Origin: Siphonodentalium dalli
Taxonomy: Eukaryota; Mollusca; Scaphopoda; Gadilida; Siphonodentaliidae
Length of the DNA stretch: 64,000 nt
Direction: 5' to 3'
NCBI GenBank assembly: GCA_032622095.1
Contig: CP136061.1
Location: 168,089,107 to 168,153,106, forward strand
Part shown: piece after piece, positions 1 to 12,940 of the stretch
Layout: each line of letters starts with the position of its first letter
How positions within the stretch are numbered: the first letter of the stretch is position 1
Translations under genes and position numbers: made by a program
Notes under the pieces: generated by a model
The model's database searches: none
Told to the model about the DNA's origin: nothing
The model's input: the letters and a program-made list of their open reading frames with translations, nothing else

Positions 1-305
1 TTTTTGTTCTTTCATTTTGTATTTCACATTAGGCAGGACAGATCTCATTATTTTTGTCATTCTGTTTTGTCTTCCAGATTGGAGAGGGTACACTATTTCA
101 GATACTTGGAAGCATACAGAAGATGGCAACATCCAAGATAATGAAGCGAATCAAATGTATGTGGTTATTGTTATAGCCCCTTTTTTTAAAAGGTATATTG
201 TTTTGCATCTGTCTGTCCGGACGTTCGTACGTACATCCGCCCAATGTCTGTTCATGCCATAGTGCTCGGTTCTGAATGAAATTTGGTATGGATGTTCCCT
301 ACTAT

Positions 306-315
306 GAGTATACTC
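306..315. repeat. GAGTATACTC palindrome, present in long monomers
   Basis: Perfect 10-bp palindrome. With its flanks 'ctact' and 'agtag' it forms a stem of 10 pairs interrupted by a 2-base bulge on one side. It recurs at the same place in nearly every long monomer, for example near 1265 and 2222. A copy near 45,448 has lost three bases ('tag') just after the palindrome. No function is evident. Confidence 0.7.
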
Positions 316-1214
316 AGTAGAATATTCCATCGTTTTGTTCAGATTATTCATTCTAGAGTTATTCATCTTTGTTTATCTGGAAATGTTGGCTTTTTGGTCT
401 GTCTGATGTCTTTTCAGGACATAACTTGAACAATAATGCTCGGTTCTCGATGATATTTGGTATGGGTGTTCACCACTATAAGGACATTCAATGGCATCTG
501 TTCAATGTATGCACCGGACGACAGTATATCTTGTTTTTGCACTGATTTAAATTTTTATTATTTTTGTTCTTTCATTTGGTATTCCACATTATAGACAGGA
601 CATATCTCATTATTTTTGTCATTCTGTTTTGTCTTCCAGATTGGAGAGGGTAGAAGATTTCAGATACTCGGAAGCATATAGAAGATGGCCACATCCAAGA
701 TAACGCAGCGAATCAAATGTCTGGTTATTATTATAGCCCCTTATTAAAAAAGGGTATATTGTTTTGCACGTGTCTGTCCGGACATGCGTTCGTACATCCG
801 CACAATGTCTGTTCAATGTTATAACTTGAACCGTAGTGCTCTGATCTCAATGAAATTTGGTATGGGTGTTCACCACTATAAGGACATTCAATGGCATCTG
901 TCCAATGTATGCACCGGACGACAGTATATCTTGTTTTTGCACTGATTTAAATTTCATTAGTTTTGTTCTTTCATTTTGTATTCCACATTAGGCAGGACAG
1001 ATCTCATTATTTTTGTCATTCTGTTTTGTCTTCCAGATTGGAGAGGGTAGAAGATTTCAGATACTCGGAAGCATACAGAAGATAGCCACATCCAAGATAA
1101 CGCAGCGAATCAAATGTCTGGTTATTGTTATAGCCCCTTTTTAAAAAAGGTATATTGTTTTGCATCTGTCTGTCCGGATGTTCGTACGTACATCCGCCCA
1201 ATGTCTGTTCATGC

Positions 1215-1436
1215 CATAGTGCTCGGTTCTGAATGAAATTTGGTATGGATGTTCCCTACTATGAGTATACTCAGTAGATTATTCCATCGTTTTGTTCAGA
1301 TTATTCATTCTAGAGTTATTCATCCTTGTTTATCTGGAAATGTTGGCTTTTTGGTCTGTCTGATGTCTTTTCGGGACATAACTTGAACAATAATGCTTGG
1401 TTCTCAATGATATTTGGTATGGATGTTCACCACTAT
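1215..1436. repeat. Internal direct repeat that defines the long monomer
   Basis: Within a long unit, the segment at 1215-1262 ('atagtgctcggttctgaatg', then the landmark and 'gttccctactat') is a diverged direct copy of 1390-1436 ('ataatgcttggttctcaatg', then the landmark and 'gttcaccactat'). The copies lie about 175 bp apart. Short monomers have one such segment. Loss by recombination between the two copies, or gain by duplication, would convert one length class into the other. Which direction occurred cannot be told from this window. Confidence 0.8.
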
Positions 1437-1992
1437 AAGGACATTCAATGGCATCTGTTCAATGTATGCACCGGACGACAGTATATCTTGTTTTTGCACT
1501 GATTTAAATTTCATTATTTTTGTTCTTTCATTTGGTATTCCACATTATAGACAGGACATATCTCATTATTTTTGTCATTTTGTTTTGTCTTCCAGATTGG
1601 AGAGGGTAGAAGATTTCAGATACTCTGAAGCATATAGAAGATGGCCACATCCAAGATAACGCAGCGAATCAAATGTCTGGTTATTATTATAGCCCCTTAT
1701 TAAAAAAGGGTATATTGTTTTGCACGTGTCTGTCCGGACATGCGTTCGTACATCCGCACAATGTCTGTTCAATGTTATAACTTGAACCGTAGTGCTCTGA
1801 TCTCAATGAAATTTGGTATGGGTGTTCACCACTATAAGGACATTCAATGGCATCTGTTCAATGTATGCACCGGACGACAGTATATCTTGTTTTTGCACTG
1901 ATTTAAATTTCATTATTTTTGTTTTTTCATTTTGTATTTCACATTAGGCAGGACAGATCTCATTATTTTTGTCATTCTGTTTTGTCTTCCAG

Positions 1993-2071
1993 ATTGGAGA
2001 GGGTACACTATTTCAGATACTCGGAAGCATACAGAAGATGGCCACATCCAAGATAATGCAGCGAATCAAAT
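1993..2071 (+). other. Exon-like 79-bp segment (representative copy)
   Basis: The segment is preceded by a long pyrimidine-rich tract ending 'gttttgtcttccag', a good match to a 3' splice site. It is followed by 'gtatgtgg', a good match to a 5' splice site. In this copy two forward frames are open across it, one reading IGEGTLFQILGSIQKMATSK and on, the other DWRGYTISDTRKHTEDGHIQ and on. The length is not a multiple of three. In most monomers the downstream signal is the weaker 'gtctgg', and in L1R1 monomers all frames contain stops ('gggtag', 'atatag', 'agataa'). This suggests that the satellite grew from an intron-exon-intron piece of a gene, or that the resemblance is accidental. I recognise no protein family in either frame. 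Confidence 0.4.
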
Positions 2072-2093
2072 GTATGTGGTTATTGTTATAGCC

Positions 2094-2108
2094 CCTTTTT
2101 TAAAAAGG
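2094..2108. repeat. CC-T(n)A(m)-GG palindrome in the long right half
   Basis: A CC T6 A5 GG block. Other long monomers carry T5A6 (for example 1135-1149) or T7A4 (for example near 178-190), always with 11 T plus A in total. The short monomers have 'ccccttattaaaaaaggg' at the equivalent place. Because the run length stays constant, the variation is by T/A exchange at the centre and not by slippage. This makes the block a simple marker of monomer subfamily. Confidence 0.75.
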
Positions 2109-2771
2109 TATTTTGTTTTGCATCTGTCTGTCCGGACGTTCGTACGTACACCCGCCCAATGTCTGTTCATGCCATAGTGCTCGGTTCTGAATGAAATTTG
2201 GTATGGATGTTCCCTACTATGAGTATACTCAGTAGAATATTCCAACGTTTTGTTCAGATTATTCATTCTAGAGTTATTCATCTTTGTTTATCTGGAAATG
2301 TTGGCTTTTTGGTCTGTCTGATGTCTTTTCAGGACATAACTTGAACAATAATGCTCGGTTCTCAATGATATTTGGTATGGATGTTCACCACTATAAGGAC
2401 ATTCAATGGCATCTGTTCAATGTATGCACCGGACGACAGTATATCTTGTTTTTGCACTGATTTAAATTTCATTATTTTTGTTCTTTCGTTTGGTATTCCA
2501 CATTATAGACAGGACAGATCTCATTATTTTTGTCATTCTGTTTTGTTTTCCAGATTGGAGAGGGTAGAAGATTTCAGATACTCGGGAAGCATATAGAAGA
2601 TGGCCACATCCAAGATAACGCAGCGAATCAAATGTCTGGTTATTATTATAGCCCCTTATTAAAAAAGGGTATATTGTTTTGCATGTGTCTGTCCTGACAT
2701 GCGTTCGCACATCCGCACAATGTCTGTTCAATGTTATAACTTGAACCGTAGTGCTCTGATCTCAATGAAAT

Positions 2772-3170
2772 TTGGTATGGGTGTTCACCACTATAAGGAC
2801 ATTCAATGGCATCTGTCCAATGTATGCACCGGACGACAGTATATCTTGTTTTTGCACTGATTTAAATTTCATTATTTTTGTTCTTTCATTTGGTATTCCA
2901 CATTATAGACAGGACAGATCTCATTATTTTTGTCATTTTGTTTTGTCTTCCAGATTGGAGAGGGTAGAAGATTTCAGATACTCGGAAGCATATAGAAGAT
3001 GGCCACATCCAAGATAACGCAGCGAATCAAATGTCTGGTTATTATTATAGCCCCTTATTAAAAAAGGGTATATTGTTTTGCACGTGTCTGTCCGGACATG
3101 CATTCGCACATCCGCACAATGTCTGTTCAATGTTATAACTTGAACCGTAGTGCTCTGATCTCAATGAAAT
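2772..3170. repeat. Example of short monomer, type L1R1 (399 bp)
   Basis: A representative short unit, cut at the landmark 'ttggtatggg'. In order it contains: 'gcaccggacgacagtatatc'; a T-rich stretch with 'gcactgatttaaatttcatt'; the L1 signature 'acattatagacaggac'; a pyrimidine tract ending in CAG; a 79-bp exon-like segment with 'gggtagaag' and 'gcatatag'; the weak hairpin 'ccccttattaaaaaaggg'; 'tgtccggacatgc'; and 'aacttgaaccgtagtgctct'. The next unit starts at 3171. All three frames of the exon-like segment carry a stop in this type. The phase chosen for the unit boundary is arbitrary because the array is continuous. Confidence 0.93.
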
Positions 3171-3729
3171 TTGGTATGGGTGTTCACCACTATAAGGACA
3201 TTCAATGGCATCTGTCCAATGTATGCACCGGACGACAGTATATCTTGTTTTTGCACTGATTTAAATTTCATTATTTTTGTTCTTTCATTTGGTATTCCAC
3301 ATTATAGACAGGACAGATCTCATTATTTTTGTCATTTTGTTTTGTCTTCCAGATTGGAGAGGGTAGAAGATTTCAGATAATCGGAAGCATACAGAAGATG
3401 GCCACATCCAAGATAACGCAGCGAATCAAATGTCTGGTTATTGTTATAGCCCCTTTTTAAAAAAGGTATATTGTTTTGCATCTGTCTGTCCGGACGTTCG
3501 TACGTAAATCCGCCCAATGTCTGTTCATGCCATAGTGCTCGGTTCTGAATGAAATTTGATATGGATGTTCCCTACTATGAGTATACTCAGAAGAATATTC
3601 CATCGTTTTGTTCAGATTATTCATTCTAGAGTTATTCATCTTTGTTTATCTGGAAATGTTGGCTTTTTAGTCTGTCTGATGTCTTTTCAGGACATAACTT
3701 GAACAATAATGCTCGGTTCTCAATGATAT
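3171..3729. repeat. Example of recombinant long monomer, type L1R2 (559 bp)
   Basis: This unit has the left half of the short type ('acattatagacaggac', 'gggtagaag') joined to the long right half ('gcatacag', 'gttattgttatag', a T/A palindrome, 'gttcgtacgt' and the extra roughly 158 bp). The extra part includes a second diverged copy of the landmark ('tgatatggatgttccctact'), a GAGTATACTC palindrome and 'tctggaaatgttggc'. The change from one type to the other falls in or near the 79-bp exon-like segment. This unit therefore looks like a product of recombination or gene conversion between monomer classes. Confidence 0.88.
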
Positions 3730-4288
3730 TTGGTATGGATGTTCACCACTATAAGGACATTCAATGTCATCTGTTCAATGTATGCACCGGATGACAGTAT
3801 ATCTTGTTTTTGCACTGATTTAAATTTCATTATTTTTGTTCTTTCATTTGGTATTCCACATTATAGACAGGACAGATCTCATTATTTTTGTCATTTTGTT
3901 TTGTCTTCCAGATTGGAGAGGGTAGAAGATTTCAGATACTCGGAAGCATACAGAAGATGGCCACATCCAATATAACGCAGCGAATCAAATGTCTGGTTAT
4001 TGTTATAGCCCCTTTTTAAAAAAGGTATATTGTTTTGCATCTGTCTGTCCGGACGTTCGTACGTACATCCGCCCAATGTCTGTTCATGCCATAGTGCTCG
4101 GTTCTGAATGAAATTTGGTATGGATGTTCCCTACTATGAGTATACTCAGTAGAATATTCCATCGTTTTGTTCAGATTATTCATTCTAGAGTTATTCATCT
4201 TTGTTTATCTGGAAATGTTGGCTTTTTGGTCTGTCTGATGTCTTTTCAGGACATAACTTGAACAATAATGCTCGGTTCTCAATGATAT

Positions 4289-4845
4289 TTGGTATGAATG
4301 TTCACCACTATAAGGACATTCAATGGCATCTGTTCAATGTATGCACCGGACGACAGTATATCTTGTTTTTGCACTGATTTAAATTTCATTAGTTTTGTTC
4401 TTTCATTTTGTATTCCACATTAGGCAGGACAGATCTCATTATTTTTGTCATTCTGTTTTGTCTTCCAGATTGGAGAGGGTACAATATTTCAGATACTCGG
4501 AAGCATACAGAAGATGGCCACATCCAAGATAACGCAGCGAATCAAATGTCTGGTTATTGTTATAGCCCCTTTTTTTAAAAGGTATATTGTTTTGCATCTG
4601 TCTGTCCGGACGTTCGTACGTACATCCGCCCAATGTCTGTTCATGCCATAGTGCTCGGTTCTGAATGAAATTTGGTATGGATGTTCCCTACTATGAGTAT
4701 ACTCAGTAGAATATTCCATCGTTTTGTTCAGATTATTCATTCTAGAGTTATTCATCTTTGTTTATCTGGAAATGTTGGCTTTTTGGTCTGTCTGATGTCT
4801 TTTCGGGACATAACTTGAACAATAATGCTCGGTTCTCAATGATAT
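4289..4845. repeat. Example of long monomer, type L2R2 (557 bp)
   Basis: Long unit with the L2 left half: 'acattaggcaggac' in place of 'acattatagacaggac', which accounts for the 2-bp length difference from L1R2. The exon-like segment reads 'gggtacaatatttcag' and the right half is the R2 type with the extra roughly 158 bp. Unlike the short unit, the exon-like segment here has two frames without a stop. I found no monomer pairing L2 with the short right half. Confidence 0.9.
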
Positions 4846-7247
4846 TTGGTATGGATGTTCACCACTATAAGGACATTCAATGGCATCTGTTCAATGTATG
4901 CACCGGACGACAGTATATCTTGTTTTTGCACTGATTTAAATTTCATTATTTTTGTTCTTTCATTTGGTATTCCACATTATAGACAGGACATATCTCATTA
5001 TTTTTGTCATTTTTTTTGTCTTCCAGATTGGAGAGGGTAGAAGATTTCAGATACTCTGAAGCATATAGAAGATGGCCACATCCAAGATAACGCAGCGAAT
5101 CAAATGTCTGGTTATTATTATAGCCCCTTATTAAAAAAGGGTATATTGTTTTGCACGTGTCTGTCCGGACATGCGTTCGTACATCCGCACAATGTCTGTT
5201 CAATGTTATAACTTGAACCGTAGTGCTCTGATCTCAATGAAATTTGGTATGGGTCTTCACCACTATAAGGACATTCAATGGCATCTGTCCAATGTATGCA
5301 CCGGACGACAGTATATCTTGTTTTTGCACTGATTTAAATTTCATTAGTTTTGTTCTTTCATTTTGTATTCCACATTAGGCAGGACAGATCTCATTATTTT
5401 TGTCATTCTGTTTTGTCTTCCAGATTGGAGAGGGTACAATATTTCAGATACTCGGAAGCATACAGAAGATGGCCACATCCAAGATAACGCAGCGAATCAA
5501 ATGTCTGGTTATTGTTATAGCCTCTTTTTAAAAAAGGTATATTGTTTTGCATCTGTCTGTCCGGACGTTCGTACGTACATCCGCCCAATGTCTGTTCATG
5601 CCATAGTGCTCGGTTCTGAATGAAATTTGGTATGGATGTTCCCTACTATGAGTATACTCAGTAGAATATTCCATCGTTTTGTTCAGATTATTCATTCTAG
5701 AGTTATTCATCTTTGTTTATCTGGAAATGTTGGCTTTTTGGTCTGTCTGATGTCTTTTCGGGACATAACTTGAACAATAATGCTCGGTTCTCAATGATAT
5801 TTGGTATGGATGTTCACCACTATAAGGACATTCAATGGCATCTGTTCAATGTATGCACCGGACGACAGTATATCTTGTTTTTGCACTGATTTAAATTTCA
5901 TTATTTTTGTTCTTTCATTTGGTATTCCACATTATAGACAGGACATATCTCATTATTTTTGTCATTTTGTTTTGTCTTCCAGATTGGAGAGGGTAGAAGA
6001 TTTCAGATACTCTGAAGCATATAGAAGATGGCCACATCCAAGATAACGCAGCGAATCAAATGTCTGGTTATTATTATAGCCCCTTATTAAAAAAGGGTAT
6101 ATTGTTTTGCACGTGTCTGTCCGGACATGCGTTCGTACATCCGCACAATGTCTGTTCAATGTTATAACTTGAACCGTAGTGCTCTGATCTCAATGAAATT
6201 TGGTATGGGTGTTCACCACTATAAGGACATTCAATGGCATCTGTCCAATGTATGCACCGGACGACAGTATATCTTGTTTTTGCACTGATTTAAATTTCAT
6301 TAGTTTTGTTCTTTCATTTTGTATTCCACATTAGGCAGGACAGATCTCATTATTTTTGTCATTCTGTTTTGTCTTCCAGATTGGAGAGGGTACAATATTT
6401 CAGATACTCGGAAGCATACAGAAGATGGCCACATCCAAGATAACGCAGCGAATCAAATGTCTGGTTATTGTTATAGCCCCTTTTTAAAAAAGGTATATTG
6501 TTTTGCATCTGTCTGTCCGGACGTTCGTACGTACATCCGCCCAATGTCTGTTCATGCCATAGTGCTCGGTTCTGAATGAAATTTGGTATGGATGTTCCCT
6601 ACTCTGAGTATACTCAGTAGAATATTCCATCGTTTTGTTCAGATTATTCATTCTAGAGTTATTCATCCTTGTTTATCTGGAAATGTTGGCTTTTTGGTCT
6701 GTCTGATGTCTTTTCGGGACATAACTTGAACAATAATGCTCGGTTCTCAATGATATTTGGTATGGATGTTCACCACTATAAGGACATTCAATGGCATCTG
6801 TTCAATGTATGCACCGAGCGACAGTATATCTTGTTTTTGCACTGATTTAAATTTCATTATTTTTGTTCTTTCATTTGGTATTCCACATTATAGACAGGAC
6901 ATATCTCATTATTTTTGTCATTTTGTTTTGTCTTCCAGATTGTAGAGGGTAGAAGATTTCAGATACTCTGAAGCATATAGAAGATGGCCACATCCAAGAT
7001 AACGCAGCGAATCAAATGTCTGGTTATTATTATAGCCCCTTATTAAAAAAGGGTATATTGTTTTGCACGTGTCGGTCCGGACATGCGTTCGTACATCCGC
7101 ACAATGTCTGTTCAATGTTATAACTTGAACCGTAGTGCTCTGATCTCAATGAAATTTGGTATGGGTCTTCACCACTATAAGGACATTCAATGGCATCTGT
7201 CCAATGTATGCACCGGACGACAGTATATCTTGTTTTTGCACTGATTT

Positions 7248-10200
7248 AAATTTTATTATTTTTGTTCTTTCATTTGGTATTCCACATTATAGACAGGACA
7301 TATCTCATTATTTTTGTCATTCTGTTTTGTCTTCCAGATTGGAGAGGGTAGAAGATTTCAGATACTCGGAAGCATATAGAAGATGGCCACATCCAAGATA
7401 ACGCAGCGAATCAAATGTCTGGTTATTATTATAGCCCCTTATTAAAAAAGGGTATATTGTTTTGCACGTGTCTGTCCGGACATGCGTTCGTACATCCGCA
7501 CAATGTCTGTTCAATGTTATAACTTGAACCGTAGTGCTCTGATCTCAATGAAATTTGGTATGGGTGTTCACCACTATAAGGACATTCAATGGCATCTGTC
7601 CAATGTATGCACCGGACGACAGTATATCTTGTTTTTGCACTGATTTAAATTTCATTAGTTTTGTTCTTTCATTTTGTATTCCACATTAGGCAGGACAGAT
7701 CTCATTATTTTTGTCATTCTGTTTTGTCTTCCAGATTGGAGAGGGTAGAAGATTTCAGATACTCGGAAGCATACAGAAGATAGCCACATCCAAGATAACG
7801 CAGCGAATCAAATGTCTGGTTATTGTTATAGCCCCTTTTTAAAAAAGGTATATTGTTTTGCATCTGTCTGTCCGGATGTTCGTACGTACATCCGCCCAAT
7901 GTCTGTTCATGCCATAGTGCTCGGTTCTGAATGAAATTTGGTATGGATGTTCCCTACTATGAGTATACTCAGTAGATTATTCCATCGTTTTGTTCAGATT
8001 ATTCATTCTAGAGTTATTCATCCTTGTTTATCTGGAAATGTTGGCTTTTTGGTCTGTCTGATGTCTTTTCTGGACATAACTTGAACAATAATGCTTGGTT
8101 CTCAATGATATTTGGTATGGATGTTCACCACTATAAGGACATTCAATGGCATCTGTTCAATGTATGCACCGGACGACAGTATATCTTGTTTTTGCACTGA
8201 TTTAAATTTCATTATTTTTGTTCTTTCATTTGGTATTCCACATTATAGACAGGACATATCTCATTATTTTTGTCATTTTGTTTTGTCTTCCAGATTGGAG
8301 AGGGTAGAAGATTTCAGATACTCTGAAGCATATAGAAGATGGCCACATCCAAGATAACGCAGCGAATCAAATGTCTGGTTATTATTATAGCCCCTTATTA
8401 AAAAAGGGTATATTGTTTTGCACGTGTCTGTCCGGACATGCGTTCGTACATCCGCACAATGTCTGTTCAATGTTATAACTTGAACCGTAGTGCTCTGATC
8501 TCAATGAAATTTGGTATGGGTGTTCACCACTATAAGGACATTCAATGGCATCTGTTCAATGTATGCACCGGACGACAGTATATCTTGTTTTTGCACTGAT
8601 TTAAATTTCATTATTTTTGTTTTTTCATTTTGTATTTCACATTAGGCAGGACAGATCTCATTATTTTTGTCATTCTGTTTTGTCTTCCAGATTGGAGAGG
8701 GTACACTATTTCAGATACTCGGAAGCATACAGAAGATGGCCACATCCAAGATAATGCAGCGAATCAAATGTATGTGGTTATTGTTATAGCCCCTTTTTTA
8801 AAAAGGTATTTTGTTTTGCATCTGTCTGTCCGGACGTTCGTACGTACACCCGCCCAATGTCTGTTCATGCCATAGTGCTCGGTTCTGAATGAAATTTGGT
8901 ATGGATGTTCCCTACTATGAGTATACTCAGTAGAATATTCCAACGTTTTGTTCAGATTATTCATTCTAGAGTTATTCATCTTTGTTTATCTGGAAATGTT
9001 GGCTTTTTGGTCTGTCTGATGTCTTTTCAGGACATAACTTGAACAATAATGCTCGGTTCTCAATGATATTTGGTATGGATGTTCACCACTATAAGGACAT
9101 TCAATGGCATCTGTTCAATGTATGCACCGGACGACAGTATATCTTGTTTTTGCACTGATTTAAATTTCATTATTTTTGTTCTTTCATTTGGTATTCCACA
9201 TTATAGACAGGACAGATCTCATTATTTTTGTCATTCTGTTTTGTTTTCCAGATTGGAGAGGGTAGAAGATTTCAGATACTCGGGAAGCATATAGAAGATG
9301 GCCACATCCAAGATAACGCAGCGAATCAAATGTCTGGTTATTATTATAGCCCCTTATTAAAAAAGGGTATATTGTTTTGCATGTGTCTGTCCTGACATGC
9401 GTTCGCACATCCGCACAATGTCTGTTCAATGTTATAACTTGAACCGTAGTGCTCTGATCTCAATGAAATTTGGTATGGGTGTTCACCACTATAAGGACAT
9501 TCAATGGCATCTGTCCAATGTATGCACCGGACGACAGTATATCTTGTTTTTGCACTGATTTAAATTTCATTATTTTTGTTCTTTCATTTGGTATTCCACA
9601 TTATAGACAGGACAGATCTCATTATTTTTGTCATTTTGTTTTGTCTTCCAGATTGGAGAGGGTAGAAGATTTCAGATACTCGGAAGCATATAGAAGATGG
9701 CCACATCCAAGATAACGCAGCGAATCAAATGTCTGGTTATTATTATAGCCCCTTATTAAAAAAGGGTATATTGTTTTGCACGTGTCTGTCCGGACATGCA
9801 TTCGCACATCCGCACAATGTCTGTTCAATGTTATAACTTGAACCGTAGTGCTCTGATCTCAATGAAATTTGGTATGGGTGTTCACCACTATAAGGACATT
9901 CAATGGCATCTGTCCAATGTATGCACCGGACGACAGTATATCTTGTTTTTGCACTGATTTAAATTTCATTATTTTTGTTCTTTCATTTGGTATTCCACAT
10001 TATAGACAGGACAGATCTCATTATTTTTGTCATTTTGTTTTGTCTTCCAGATTGGAGAGGGTAGAAGATTTCAGATAATCGGAAGCATACAGAAGATGGC
10101 CACATCCAAGATAACGCAGCGAATCAAATGTCTGGTTATTGTTATAGCCCCTTTTTAAAAAAGGTATATTGTTTTGCATCTGTCTGTCCGGACGTTCGTA

Positions 10201-12940
10201 CGTAAATCCGCCCAATGTCTGTTCATGCCATAGTGCTCGGTTCTGAATGAAATTTGATATGGATGTTCCCTACTATGAGTATACTCAGAAGAATATTCCA
10301 TCGTTTTGTTCAGATTATTCATTCTAGAGTTATTCATCTTTGTTTATCTGGAAATGTTGGCTTTTTAGTCTGTCTGATGTCTTTTCAGGACATAACTTGA
10401 ACAATAATGCTCGGTTCTCAATGATATTTGGTATGGATGTTCACCACTATAAGGACATTCAATGTCATCTGTTCAATGTATGCACCGGATGACAGTATAT
10501 CTTGTTTTTGCACTGATTTAAATTTCATTATTTTTGTTCTTTCATTTGGTATTCCACATTATAGACAGGACAGATCTCATTATTTTTGTCATTTTGTTTT
10601 GTCTTCCAGATTGGAGAGGGTAGAAGATTTCAGATACTCGGAAGCATACAGAAGATGGCCACATCCAATATAACGCAGCGAATCAAATGTCTGGTTATTG
10701 TTATAGCCCCTTTTTAAAAAAGGTATATTGTTTTGCATCTGTCTGTCCGGACGTTCGTACGTACATCCGCCCAATGTCTGTTCATGCCATAGTGCTCGGT
10801 TCTGAATGAAATTTGGTATGGATGTTCCCTACTATGAGTATACTCAGTAGAATATTCCATCGTTTTGTTCAGATTATTCATTCTAGAGTTATTCATCTTT
10901 GTTTATCTGGAAATGTTGGCTTTTTGGTCTGTCTGATGTCTTTTCAGGACATAACTTGAACAATAATGCTCGGTTCTCAATGATATTTGGTATGAATGTT
11001 CACCACTATAAGGACATTCAATGGCATCTGTTCAATGTATGCACCGGACGACAGTATATCTTGTTTTTGCACTGATTTAAATTTCATTAGTTTTGTTCTT
11101 TCATTTTGTATTCCACATTAGGCAGGACAGATCTCATTATTTTTGTCATTCTGTTTTGTCTTCCAGATTGGAGAGGGTACAATATTTCAGATACTCGGAA
11201 GCATACAGAAGATGGCCACATCCAAGATAACGCAGCGAATCAAATGTCTGGTTATTGTTATAGCCCCTTTTTTTAAAAGGTATATTGTTTTGCATCTGTC
11301 TGTCCGGACGTTCGTACGTACATCCGCCCAATGTCTGTTCATGCCATAGTGCTCGGTTCTGAATGAAATTTGGTATGGATGTTCCCTACTATGAGTATAC
11401 TCAGTAGAATATTCCATCGTTTTGTTCAGATTATTCATTCTAGAGTTATTCATCTTTGTTTATCTGGAAATGTTGGCTTTTTGGTCTGTCTGATGTCTTT
11501 TCGGGACATAACTTGAACAATAATGCTCGGTTCTCAATGATATTTGGTATGGATGTTCACCACTATAAGGACATTCAATGGCATCTGTTCAATGTATGCA
11601 CCGGACGACAGTATATCTTGTTTTTGCACTGATTTAAATTTCATTATTTTTGTTCTTTCATTTGGTATTCCACATTATAGACAGGACATATCTCATTATT
11701 TTTGTCATTTTTTTTGTCTTCCAGATTGGAGAGGGTAGAAGATTTCAGATACTCTGAAGCATATAGAAGATGGCCACATCCAAGATAACGCAGCGAATCA
11801 AATGTCTGGTTATTATTATAGCCCCTTATTAAAAAAGGGTATATTGTTTTGCACGTGTCTGTCCGGACATGCGTTCGTACATCCGCACAATGTCTGTTCA
11901 ATGTTATAACTTGAACCGTAGTGCTCTGATCTCAATGAAATTTGGTATGGGTCTTCACCACTATAAGGACATTCAATGGCATCTGTCCAATGTATGCACC
12001 GGACGACAGTATATCTTGTTTTTGCACTGATTTAAATTTCATTAGTTTTGTTCTTTCATTTTGTATTCCACATTAGGCAGGACAGATCTCATTATTTTTG
12101 TCATTCTGTTTTGTCTTCCAGATTGGAGAGGGTACAATATTTCAGATACTCGGAAGCATACAGAAGATGGCCACATCCAAGATAACGCAGCGAATCAAAT
12201 GTCTGGTTATTGTTATAGCCTCTTTTTAAAAAAGGTATATTGTTTTGCATCTGTCTGTCCGGACGTTCGTACGTACATCCGCCCAATGTCTGTTCATGCC
12301 ATAGTGCTCGGTTCTGAATGAAATTTGGTATGGATGTTCCCTACTATGAGTATACTCAGTAGAATATTCCATCGTTTTGTTCAGATTATTCATTCTAGAG
12401 TTATTCATCTTTGTTTATCTGGAAATGTTGGCTTTTTGGTCTGTCTGATGTCTTTTCGGGACATAACTTGAACAATAATGCTCGGTTCTCAATGATATTT
12501 GGTATGGATGTTCACCACTATAAGGACATTCAATGGCATCTGTTCAATGTATGCACCGGACGACAGTATATCTTGTTTTTGCACTGATTTAAATTTCATT
12601 ATTTTTGTTCTTTCATTTGGTATTCCACATTATAGACAGGACATATCTCATTATTTTTGTCATTTTGTTTTGTCTTCCAGATTGGAGAGGGTAGAAGATT
12701 TCAGATACTCTGAAGCATATAGAAGATGGCCACATCCAAGATAACGCAGCGAATCAAATGTCTGGTTATTATTATAGCCCCTTATTAAAAAAGGGTATAT
12801 TGTTTTGCACGTGTCTGTCCGGACATGCGTTCGTACATCCGCACAATGTCTGTTCAATGTTATAACTTGAACCGTAGTGCTCTGATCTCAATGAAATTTG
12901 GTATGGGTGTTCACCACTATAAGGACATTCAATGGCATCT
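7248..12940. repeat. Large duplicated block, copy 2 (offset 6698 bp)
   Basis: Second copy of the block at about 550-6240, with the same monomer order and linked variants. It ends where 'ctgtccaatg' near 6243 becomes 'ctgttcaatg' near 12937. Its right part is itself the start of the 4387-bp repeat described next, so the duplications are nested. Confidence 0.85.

Larger units (their letters stand above)
550..6240. repeat. Large duplicated block, copy 1 (offset 6698 bp)
   Basis: About 5.7 kb that recurs at about 7248-12940 with the same order of long and short monomers and the same private variants. Examples are 'gatagccacatcc' near 1082 and 7780, the doubled G in 'actcgggaag' near 2582 and 9280, and 'gataatcgg' near 3377 and 10075. 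Few differences were seen, such as 2485 G against A at the partner site, and 'ttcggg' near 1371 against 'ttctgg' near 8069. The limits are where private variants stop matching and are approximate. Confidence 0.85.
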
